A stretch of DNA of 64,000 bases from Deinococcales bacterium (lineage in GTDB: Bacteria > Deinococcota > Deinococci > Deinococcales > JAAFIG01), in the NCBI GenBank assembly GCA_025359505.1, contig JANYHH010000112.1:35858-99857 (forward strand), given 5' to 3'. The notes beneath the pieces were generated by a model. The model was given only the letters and a program-made list of their open reading frames with translations, ran no database searches and had not been told where the DNA came from. A program made the position numbers and the translations under genes. Each line of letters starts with the position of its first letter. Position 1 is the first letter of the stretch. Shown in pieces: positions 34,311 through 41,705 of the stretch.

Positions 34311-35654
34311 ATGAAACGATTCTTCACAGTCATCGCGGTGGTCGGTATTGCCTTGCTGACAGTCTTTACGCAAGCGCAAACCTCCTCTAAGCAATTAGAG
34401 CAGTTGCAGCGCGACTTGCGGATCGCGCAGGCGGCCCGCGACGCGCAAGCCACTCGCGCCAATTCGCTCGAGGGGGAACTCAAAAGCCTGTCTTCGCGAG
34501 AGTCGGCGCTGAACGCGCAGGTCAAGGAACTCAACGTTCGTTTGACGAAGTTGGAGACCGAAGAGGCGTTCACGCAAGCTCAGCTTGACAAAACGCAGCA
34601 GAAATCAGCCGCGTTGCAACTCGAGATCGCTGCGTTGACCGCCAAAATTGATTACCAAAAAATTCAAGTTAGCCGCCTGATCGTCTCGCTCGACCGCGAG
34701 AAAAGCAACCGTTACGTGCGCTTGCTGGCCCGCGCTGACAACGCGTTTGATCTGGCGGTGCAGACCCGCGATCTGGAAACGATTCAGGGCGTGAACCTGA
34801 GCGCGATCACTGAACTCAAAAGCGATGTGGCTGATTTGAATGCCAAAAACCTCGAGTACGTCGGTGTGATCGCCAAGCTCAACGGCTATCAACGCACGCT
34901 CGAGGCGAAGAAGACAGCGATCACCACAAACCGCAAGGCCTTGGCGGTCGGCATCGCGGGGTTGCAACAAACGCAGCTCGGGCGCAAGGCATTGCTGCTG
35001 CAAGCGGTGAGGGCGCGGCAAGTCGCTTCTGCACAGGCCGGTAGCATCTTTGGGCGGCTCGAGGTGGAACGGGCGCGATTGGCGGAGTTGCGCCGCCGCG
35101 CTGCCGAGGAAGCCCGCCGCCGACGCATCGAAGAAGCCAAGCGCCGCGCGGCCGAGGAAGCCCGCATCGCCGCGATCCGCGACGCCGAAGCCCGTCAGCG
35201 TCAGCAGCGGCTCGAGGCTGAGCGGCAGACGCGGGCGAATACGGTGATTGCGAGCATCCAACCGATTGCCTTGCCGGGCAGCATCGGGCAGTTGCGCTTC
35301 CCGATTTCCGGCGGGCGGATCACGGCTGATTTCGGCGCGGAAGGTGATTGGATGGTGATTTCCGCGCCGCAAGACGGAGCGCCTGTCTACGCGGCCGCCG
35401 ATGGCACAGTGCTCGCAGCTCCCACCCTGATTGCCGCTAATTACGGGTGGACAGTGATTATCGCTCACACCCAGAGCTACGACGTACTGACGACTTACGC
35501 CAATTTGCAAGCGCCGAATCTCGAGGCTGGACAGAACATTCGCGCAGGGCAAGTAATTGGTTACACGGGCGGTGGCACGCTGCTGCCCGCCAATGAGTTG
35601 CACTTCCAAGTCGTGCGTAACCTTGTGCCGGTCAATCCCAGAGGGTACTTCTAA
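34311..35654 (+). CDS. EnvC-like murein hydrolase activator, degenerate LytM
   Basis: The 447-residue protein has a signal peptide (MKRFFTVIAVVGIALLTVFTQAQ), a long coiled coil (about 25-300, ending in an Arg/Ala/Glu-rich helix) and a C-terminal M23/LytM fold (about 330-447). Metal ligands are missing: the HxH site reads ELHFQV with Glu for the first His and the upstream His/Asp region reads EGDWMV. It is therefore an activator rather than an enzyme, as EnvC is for AmiA/B or PcsB with FtsEX. GGGGAGAGGGG precedes the ATG. It follows ftsX directly. Confidence 0.88.
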   Translation: MKRFFTVIAVVGIALLTVFTQAQTSSKQLEQLQRDLRIAQAARDAQATRANSLEGELKSLSSRESALNAQVKELNVRLTKLETEEAFTQAQLDKTQQKSAALQLEIAALTAKIDYQKIQVSRLIVSLDREKSNRYVRLLARADNAFDLAVQTRDLETIQGVNLSAITELKSDVADLNAKNLEYVGVIAKLNGYQRTLEAKKTAITTNRKALAVGIAGLQQTQLGRKALLLQAVRARQVASAQAGSIFGRLEVERARLAELRRRAAEEARRRRIEEAKRRAAEEARIAAIRDAEARQRQQRLEAERQTRANTVIASIQPIALPGSIGQLRFPISGGRITADFGAEGDWMVISAPQDGAPVYAAADGTVLAAPTLIAANYGWTVIIAHTQSYDVLTTYANLQAPNLEAGQNIRAGQVIGYTGGGTLLPANELHFQVVRNLVPVNPRGYF

Positions 35655-35712
35655 GCAGGAATCATGACGACAGACCCGCTCGAGGTCAAGCTGTCTGTGG
35701 CAACATCTCGAG

Positions 35713-36693
35713 CTAAGGCTCGAGCGCGAGCGTCACCGTTGTGTACGGCTCTGCATAGCCGTTTTGATCGTTGTCTTGTGAGACGAAGCGACTTGCGCCG
35801 CTGGCTCCGGCTTGTGAGCGCGGCTCGTCACCGACCAGCATCGACATGGTGAGCGTCAGTCCGCTGTCGTAGCGGACGCTGAGCGGGTCGCGTGGAACTG
35901 CGACGCGCACGTGATTGACTGGGGACAGCGTGACGATTCGCACGATCAGCGAATTGGCCGCCGCCGTCAGCGATGGCGCGGTGATCGTCGCGGCGCTGTA
36001 GCCCGTTTCCAGTTGATGCGCCTCGCGTATGGAGCGCACGCCACGGTACGCCAGCATCACCCCTCGAGCGTTGGTGCTGGGAAAGTCAAAGCGCTCGAGT
36101 GTGGTGGTCGCGCTGGCAGGCTTTTGAAAAATCCAGAGGCTCGTCACGTCGCGCACTACGGGATAACCCGGAAGGGTCGTCCAGCCCGCTGGTGCGCTGA
36201 CTCCCTGAGCTGAATTGAGATTCAGGGCGAGAATCGCAATGAGCGTGTTGCCGCTTTGAGCGCCGCTCGGCGTCGAAATCTCGAGCGAGCTGACGCCATT
36301 TTTCATCGCAGCGTTGTTCGAGACGAAGCTGACGCTTGAGGATGCGGGTGGTGGGGGCGGTGGCGGCGCTGGCGGAGAAACAGGGGGTGGTGGCGGCTGC
36401 ACGGGTGGTGGCGGCGGTGGAGATACGGGCGGTGGGGAAGGCGGCGGCGGTGCGGGCGGTGGAGAGATAGGGGGTGGCGGCGGGGCTGGTGGCGCGGGTG
36501 GTGAGCTTGGCGGCGGGGCTGGCGGCGCAGGTGGTGGAGGAGACACAGGCGGTGCGGGGGGCGAGACAGTCGGCGGTGAAGCGGGCGGTGCGACGATCGG
36601 TGGTGCGCCTGCGTTTACATCGCTCGATTGCGTGGGCTGGCAGGCCGTCAATGCGAGTAACCCGATTATGGCCAAGTTCAAAAGCTGCTTCAT
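35713..36693 (-). CDS. Proline-rich lipoprotein
   Basis: The 326-residue protein has a lipoprotein signal (KQLLNLAIIGLLALTAC, lipobox LTAC) and then about 100 residues of almost pure proline with Ala, Ser, Val and Gly interruptions (about 25-125), which should span the periplasm or outer layers as a stiff rod. The C-terminal 200 residues look like a compact beta-rich domain (SSVSFVSNNAAMKN, TLIAILALNLNSAQ, ILTLSPVNHVRV) of unknown function. The ATG at 36693 is chosen because TACACT lies 7 nt upstream and a lipobox follows. It is transcribed away from the envC gene. Confidence 0.8.
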   Translation of the reverse strand: MKQLLNLAIIGLLALTACQPTQSSDVNAGAPPIVAPPASPPTVSPPAPPVSPPPPAPPAPPPSSPPAPPAPPPPPISPPPAPPPPSPPPVSPPPPPPVQPPPPPVSPPAPPPPPPPASSSVSFVSNNAAMKNGVSSLEISTPSGAQSGNTLIAILALNLNSAQGVSAPAGWTTLPGYPVVRDVTSLWIFQKPASATTTLERFDFPSTNARGVMLAYRGVRSIREAHQLETGYSAATITAPSLTAAANSLIVRIVTLSPVNHVRVAVPRDPLSVRYDSGLTLTMSMLVGDEPRSQAGASGASRFVSQDNDQNGYAEPYTTVTLALEP

Positions 36694-36700
36694 TGCATTC

Positions 36701-36706
36701 AGTGTA
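36701..36706 (-). promoter_or_regulatory. -10 box of the proline-rich lipoprotein gene
   Basis: On the minus strand TACACT ends 7 nt before the ATG at 36693. No ribosome site is seen; leaderless layout. Confidence 0.5.
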
Positions 36707-36807
36707 GTGCGGGTTTCGTAAACGGGATGAGGTGTATTGCACATCTCGCAACTAAGAAAGTGCTGATTGCGGTTTTCATCGCCTCGAACATCCATTCAGA
36801 CTGCAAC

Positions 36808-38718
36808 TCACAGCGCATACGCGGTGACGCGCTGGCCGCGCTCACCAACACCAAACGCCGCGAGTTCCAGTTCGATCACACCGCGCTCCATTCCGCTCGA
36901 GATGTGCAGCGACTGATTGGGTTGAATCAACAGCCAGTGCTCGAATTGATCGTCGGCCGGCAGGATCACTTGTTCACTGTAATTCATCGCGCACCCCACG
37001 TCTAAAAAGCGCACGCGGTTGGGGCTGCGGTGAACACCGATGCTGAGCGGGTCGGCGTCGGGTTCCAGCCCGTAACCGAAGGTGTTATCGACGAATGCCC
37101 GCCCGCGCACGCGCAGCAGGGTCGGCTCGTCGAACGGCGCGTAGATCAACCCGCAACGCTGGCTGTGGGCTGATGTCCTGATGACGGTCACGCGTCCGTG
37201 CTCGTCGGTCATGCCCTCACCGTATCTCGAGGTCTCGAGCAGCGCGAGTTCCCGCGCCTCGAAAGCCGCCTTTAGCGTTGTGGGTGACTCTAAGGAAGGC
37301 AGGTGCTCGAGGGGCTGACTGGTGATTTCGGGGGAGAGGGAGCGTCCCAACCAGTGACTGAGTGCGAAGCGCTCCGGGACTTTCAATTGCTCAGCGACGT
37401 GCTCCCAACTGACGGGATCCCCCGCGTGCAGACGGTGATAGGCTTCGGCCGCTGCGTGGCCGGTGGCTGCAAAATACGCGGCCGCTCGTTGGTGCGTGCG
37501 CGTGCGCCGACCGGGTTGCAAGCCCTCGTGCAGGATGCGGCGTACGGATTCGTGTGCGAAGCGCCAGCATTGACGGTAGGTCAGCCAGCCGCGCCGCTCG
37601 AATTCCTCCAAATGAGATTCGACTTCAAGTGCGGTGGCTAAACCGTCGGGGATGCTGGCCGGGTGCACGGAGAGTTTCTCCAAGGCGATGCGGGCATCCA
37701 TCGGCAGGTAACGCAGTTCCAACTGCAACTTGCCAAGCATCTTCGGTGGGGCTGGCGCGAGCTGCCCCGCTTCCAGCGGCGTGCCACTCGAGTCGTCGCG
37801 CAGTCGCTCGCGCAGGTGTGACGGCACGCCCTGACTGGCGGTGTAGAGACCAGCAGCGCGGGTGAAACTTAGATTGGCGAGTGGCCCTTGGCGAGCCTCA
37901 TTCCACGTCAGCGGCGGTAGCGTCAGTTCCGTGATGCGGTGCGCGGGCAAGGCCTCGCCGAGTTCCAGCAGTGCTCGCGGAGTCTCCCCGAAGGCGCTTC
38001 TGGACAGCACGACCAAACCCTTGGCATTCAGCACTTGTTGGCGTAAATCGCTTGGGAACGGCGATTTCGCGTATTTTAAGACGCTCTCGTTGCCGCTCAA
38101 ACCTTCATTAAAGTTTAGCCCCAGCCAACGCGCCAAGCTGTGCGCGAAGGCGGTGCGGTCACTGCCGGGCAACCCCTGCACGACCAGCAACCCAGACTTG
38201 GGCAGTTTGATCGCCAGCGTCGACAACAGCGCCTCGCGGTCGCTCGGTGGGGCGCTCGGCTCCAGCAAGGATCGCCGCTGCCACTCGAGCCAGACCTCGA
38301 ACGACGCGCTGACCCCACCCAAGCGCTCCAGCCCCTCGAGCGGGACATCCTTGGTGCGTTGCTTGTCTAGGCGAATCGCGCTCGGCAGCACCAGCGGAGT
38401 CTGGCTGCGCCCGAAGGCGTCGATGCCGAGGGTTTTCAGCACCGAGCGCAGGTGATGGAGTTCCACGCGCAGGTTGCTTTGCGGGTCGGTGTTGTCCCAG
38501 AACATCGCAGCCAGTTCTTGGCGCTCAGCTTGTCCCTCTAAAGCCAGATAATAGAGGATCGCTAAGGCTTTGAGGCGCAACGGCACGGCGTGCCCATCGC
38601 GCTCGAGCCGCGTCTGACCCCAGACGGGAAGTTGCAGTGTCTCCATGCGGGTTTCCTTGTGGACTGCTCTGCGGATCGGTGTGTGGCCCGTTGCGAATTG
38701 TTGTTGGGTGAGGGTCAT
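36808..38718 (-). CDS. BTAD/SARP-like transcriptional regulator
   Basis: The 636-residue protein begins with an OmpR-like winged helix (about residues 28-115: LKALAILYYLALEGQAERQELAAMFW, then NLRVELHHLRSVL, the SARP/BTAD start). A degenerate P-loop follows (QGLPGSDRTAFAHSLARWLG, about 180-200), then a helical region and a beta-rich C-terminal domain (about 500-636) that may sense a ligand. Such proteins activate nearby operons. It is divergent from the surface-protein operon beginning at 39161, with a palindrome (38844-38862) between them. GGAGA precedes the ATG at 38718; a second ATG at 38646 also has AAGGAAA. Confidence 0.8.
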   Translation of the reverse strand: MTLTQQQFATGHTPIRRAVHKETRMETLQLPVWGQTRLERDGHAVPLRLKALAILYYLALEGQAERQELAAMFWDNTDPQSNLRVELHHLRSVLKTLGIDAFGRSQTPLVLPSAIRLDKQRTKDVPLEGLERLGGVSASFEVWLEWQRRSLLEPSAPPSDREALLSTLAIKLPKSGLLVVQGLPGSDRTAFAHSLARWLGLNFNEGLSGNESVLKYAKSPFPSDLRQQVLNAKGLVVLSRSAFGETPRALLELGEALPAHRITELTLPPLTWNEARQGPLANLSFTRAAGLYTASQGVPSHLRERLRDDSSGTPLEAGQLAPAPPKMLGKLQLELRYLPMDARIALEKLSVHPASIPDGLATALEVESHLEEFERRGWLTYRQCWRFAHESVRRILHEGLQPGRRTRTHQRAAAYFAATGHAAAEAYHRLHAGDPVSWEHVAEQLKVPERFALSHWLGRSLSPEITSQPLEHLPSLESPTTLKAAFEARELALLETSRYGEGMTDEHGRVTVIRTSAHSQRCGLIYAPFDEPTLLRVRGRAFVDNTFGYGLEPDADPLSIGVHRSPNRVRFLDVGCAMNYSEQVILPADDQFEHWLLIQPNQSLHISSGMERGVIELELAAFGVGERGQRVTAYAL

Positions 38719-38843
38719 GATGTTCTCCAAGATCGCTTACGAAAATTCACACTGGTTTGGATATGTAAAACTTCACAACTACAGTTTAATGCCAGATTAC
38801 ATTTTTTCATGTGCAAAATCAGTAGACGACTTCCAGCACGGCG

Positions 38844-38862
38844 TTTAACGTCGAACGTTAAA
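38844..38862. promoter_or_regulatory. Operator-like palindrome
   Basis: TTTAACGTCGAACGTTAAA is a perfect 8-bp inverted repeat with centre CGA. A further half-site ACGTTAAA lies at 38937-38944. It sits in the 442-bp spacer (38719-39160) between the SARP-like regulator and the surface-protein operon. This spacer otherwise holds AT-rich promoter-like DNA and the hairpins near the operon start. Confidence 0.65.
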
Positions 38863-39101
38863 TGAAACGTAACTCAATTCACAAGTGATAAACGTGTGCT
38901 CGGGGTTACAAAGTCACTAAGAGTGGGATTAACTAGACGTTAAATCTCTGAGCGCGGGTTTACGAAAAGGTTTGCGTCAAGCGAGTTTAGTGCGCTGGGC
39001 AATCTAAAAGCCCTTTATGCGAACTTTACGACGCGTCCGTAACCTGTTGTCAGACGTGAAACGCAACAGCCACCAGTGAGTTGCAAATCGCGCCGAGCGG
39101 C

Positions 39102-39137
39102 ATCAGGGCTAGACCCTGATAAAAGACCTAGCCCTGA
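39102..39137 (+). promoter_or_regulatory. Two mutually exclusive hairpins in the leader of the surface-protein operon
   Basis: Hairpin A is ATCAGGG (39102-39108), loop CTAGA, CCCTGAT (39114-39120). Hairpin B is TCAGGGCTAG (39103-39112), 15-nt loop, CTAGCCCTGA (39128-39137). They share the left arm, so only one can form. The ribosome site AAGGAG (39148-39153) follows. A switch or an mRNA-stabilising structure is possible. Confidence 0.55.
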
Positions 39138-39160
39138 GAAGATTGGTAAGGAGAACTATT

Positions 39161-39997
39161 ATGAAGATTCGTTCGTTAGCAACAGCAGCCTTGGTTTGTA
39201 GCCTCGGCACGGCGGCATTCGCGCAGACCGTCGCCCCAACCACCGGCAGCGGCCGGGATCAGGTCGGCGGCGGCGCAGGTGTCCTGACAGCCACGGTTTC
39301 GCAGAACGTGTCGCTGATCCTGCCCCAAGCGACGGCGCTGCACTTGGACGTCAGCGATTTGGTTTTTGATTTGAACACCATCGGCACGGCTTCCGCAAAC
39401 ATGGCGTGCGTCTACGCCAACACCGATGAAGATCAAGTCACCCAGCTCGGCGACAACTTCTACAACCAAAAGCAGGTTTTGCCGCTGGGCACGTCCTACA
39501 ACCTCAGCGCACAGAGCTGGCCCAACGTCACCCTCAACGGTAAGGGGCAAGTCTTCAACTACCCACCGATCAACGTAGACAAGACCACGGGTGAACTGGT
39601 TACAGGCTCGAAGAACTACTTCGTCTGCTACCGCACCTTCTTGCTCCAGAAGTTCAGCAACGGCAAGTCCTTTGACCTGACGCTGCGCCGCTCGGACGAC
39701 ATGAAGGCCTCCAGCGCCATCCGCAACATCTACGCTCAGGACAACACCTGCGACAACGCTGGTCAGCCAACTGGACTGTACAAGATCAGCGATGTGTCCA
39801 CGCACATGATCCCCAAGAACCTCGCTATGGGCACGACCGGCAGCCACACCGGCAATGCTCGCGCTCGCTGCGGTTACAAGAGCTGGCTCGATGACCTCGT
39901 GATCGTCGCCATCCCAGTCGACGGCGAGAGCTACGGCAAGAGCACAGCGGTGCTCGAGTACACGCTTGCCACCACTGCGTTCCCCACCGACATCTAA
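39161..39997 (+). CDS. Exported pilin-like major subunit candidate
   Basis: The 278-residue protein has a signal peptide (cleavage after AFA, about 21/22). The mature chain is a beta-rich, Thr/Ser/Asn-rich protein with four cysteines and no recognised domain; the opening GVLTATVSQNVSLILPQATAL resembles structural surface proteins. Strong ribosome site (AAGGAG), strong codon bias (C-ending codons), only one CTCGAG and a robust terminator after it suggest very high expression. By position it is the likely building block of the structure assembled by the following genes. Confidence 0.75.
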   Translation: MKIRSLATAALVCSLGTAAFAQTVAPTTGSGRDQVGGGAGVLTATVSQNVSLILPQATALHLDVSDLVFDLNTIGTASANMACVYANTDEDQVTQLGDNFYNQKQVLPLGTSYNLSAQSWPNVTLNGKGQVFNYPPINVDKTTGELVTGSKNYFVCYRTFLLQKFSNGKSFDLTLRRSDDMKASSAIRNIYAQDNTCDNAGQPTGLYKISDVSTHMIPKNLAMGTTGSHTGNARARCGYKSWLDDLVIVAIPVDGESYGKSTAVLEYTLATTAFPTDI

Positions 39998-40024
39998 ATT
40001 CTCGAGGTAGTTGGTTGTTAAATT

Positions 40025-40066
40025 ACGAGAGACCCGCGAGTTTAGGCTTCGGGTCTCTCGTTCTCG
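40025..40066 (+). terminator. Terminator after the pilin-like gene
   Basis: ACGAGAGACCCG (40025-40036) and CGGGTCTCTCGT (40050-40061) form a perfect 12-bp stem followed by TTCTCGTTC. It should stop most transcripts after the first gene and leave weaker expression of the assembly genes. Confidence 0.75.
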
Positions 40067-40261
40067 TTCAGCAAGGCGTAAGTGAACACTTCACCCGAGC
40101 GAATCGCACCTCGAGACGGGGACACCTCGAGAGACCCGCACAGCAGCCTGAGCCGAGCCACTGCGTCACCGCAGCTTAATGAACGACAATCCATTTGCGA
40201 CACACGAAAAAATAGATTCCAAAACGTACACTGCACAGCAGTCCACAATCCGAGGTGACTT

Positions 40262-41074
40262 ATGAACCACAAATTTGGCTTTCTGATCACGGCACTGCTC
40301 GCTCTGTGCGGCGCGGCGAGCGCTCAAACCACGCTCGGCATCGAACCGCCGGTGACGCTGCAAGAAGCCGTCCCCGGGCAGACGATCACGATGAACATCA
40401 AAGTCGGCAATCCCAGCCCGAAAGCGACTCGGGTACGCATCGGTCTGAGCGACTGGAATTACAGCCAAGCCGGGGAACTCCAGTACTTCAACGTCGGTAA
40501 GCTGTCCGCCAGCGCCGCCGCTTGGGCCAAGCTCTCCGAGACCATCGTCAACGTGCCCGGCCGGGGTTCCGTCGTCACGCGCTACACCGTGACCGTTCCT
40601 AAGGATGCCACGGCTGGCAGCCATTGGGGCATGATTTTCTTCACCGCCGAGGGTCAAGACACGGCTGCTGGTGCATTCGGCGCGGCGATGACGGTGCGCG
40701 TCGCACATACATTCTACGTCAATGTGCCGGTCACGAAAACCAGTGGTAAAATCACTGGTATTTTTGGAAAGCTCACTGGGGTGGATAACGCCAGTTACCT
40801 GTTCGCTATTTCATACATCAACTCCGGCAACACCGCTCAAGTGCTGGGCGGACGCGTCGAAATCCGCGACTCGAGCGGTAAGACCGTCGCCGTGGCGGTT
40901 TTCGTGCAACAAGTGGTGCTGCCGGGGACGACGCGAATCTTGCAGACCACGCTGGCCGATCCGATCCCGGCTGGGGATTACACCGCGCTGGTCGTGCTGA
41001 ACTACGGCGATAAAAACAAAGACATCGCTGGTGAGTACAGTTTCACGTTGAAAAAGCCGCTCGGCGGCGGCTAA
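40262..41074 (+). CDS. Periplasmic chaperone-like protein (fimbrial assembly type)
   Basis: The 270-residue protein has a signal peptide (cleavage about 21/22, ASA-Q). Residues 25-150 look like an Ig-like PapD-type first domain: LGIEPPVTLQEAVPGQTITMNIKVGNPSPKATRVRIGLSDW and VVTRYTVTVPKDATAGSHWGMIFFTAE. The second half (150-265) is another beta sandwich ending DYTALVVLNYGDK. It is best viewed as a periplasmic chaperone for the neighbouring subunits; the invariant Arg/Lys of classical PapD could not be assigned. GAGGTGA precedes the ATG. Confidence 0.7.
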   Translation: MNHKFGFLITALLALCGAASAQTTLGIEPPVTLQEAVPGQTITMNIKVGNPSPKATRVRIGLSDWNYSQAGELQYFNVGKLSASAAAWAKLSETIVNVPGRGSVVTRYTVTVPKDATAGSHWGMIFFTAEGQDTAAGAFGAAMTVRVAHTFYVNVPVTKTSGKITGIFGKLTGVDNASYLFAISYINSGNTAQVLGGRVEIRDSSGKTVAVAVFVQQVVLPGTTRILQTTLADPIPAGDYTALVVLNYGDKNKDIAGEYSFTLKKPLGGG

Positions 41075-41192
41075 AACGCACACCCCCCATCAAGCCTGAA
41101 TTGGTTCTCAAAACCGCGCCGACCCCAGCCGTGCCGCTGATCTCGAGCCAGCCCGCACCCGCCCTCAGCCCGAAAATTGCAAGGAGACCACC

Positions 41193-41699
41193 ATGCGCTC
41201 AGTTGTATTGCTGCTGATCGGATTGACCTTGACCGTTCAAGCTCAGGCAAGTTGGCCGAGCCAAGTGCTGTTTCAAGACAAATCCAAGAACTTGATGATC
41301 GAGGCTCGCACCCCGACCAACGACATCATGTTCACGTTTGACAAAAACTACCCACCGCCCACTTTCCCGGCCCACTACGCCGCTACTACGCCGCCAAACG
41401 GTTTACTGCCGTTTCAGGTGCGCTCCAACGTATCTGGCATTTGGAACCTAATGCTCGAGATTCCCGATCTGCGCGACGGCACGGGCCGGTTACTGGTTCC
41501 AGCACGGCAGATCATGTACCGCGTTAAAAACGGGCCTTGGCTGCGCGGCACGGGCGCACCGCAGATCGTCTACACCAAGAACGGCGCGACACGCGATTGG
41601 GAAGACCTGCGGATCGAATTTCAAATCGAGCTGATCGGCAATGAAACGGCCGGCATGTACGCCGTGCAAACCTATTTCAGTGCCGTGACGCAACCCTGA
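41193..41699 (+). CDS. Small exported protein of the surface operon
   Basis: The 168-residue protein has a signal peptide (VVLLLIGLTLTVQAQA, cleavage about 19/20). The mature part is a small beta-rich domain with no recognised family (IMYRVKNGPWLRG, DWEDLRIEFQIELIG). It sits between the chaperone-like and usher-like genes and has its own AAGGAG site. A minor or adaptor subunit is possible; this is inferred from position only. Confidence 0.7.
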   Translation: MRSVVLLLIGLTLTVQAQASWPSQVLFQDKSKNLMIEARTPTNDIMFTFDKNYPPPTFPAHYAATTPPNGLLPFQVRSNVSGIWNLMLEIPDLRDGTGRLLVPARQIMYRVKNGPWLRGTGAPQIVYTKNGATRDWEDLRIEFQIELIGNETAGMYAVQTYFSAVTQP

Positions 41700-41705
41700 G
41701 CAGCC

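Noticed and set aside
34605..35609. Minus-strand open frame of 334 codons opposite the EnvC-like gene
   Set aside because: Low-complexity Arg/Leu/Gln product; the plus strand has the M23-like domain and signal peptide.
36314..36721. Glycine-rich open frame on the plus strand
   Set aside because: It is the complement of the polyproline codons of the lipoprotein; no ribosome site and no independent support.
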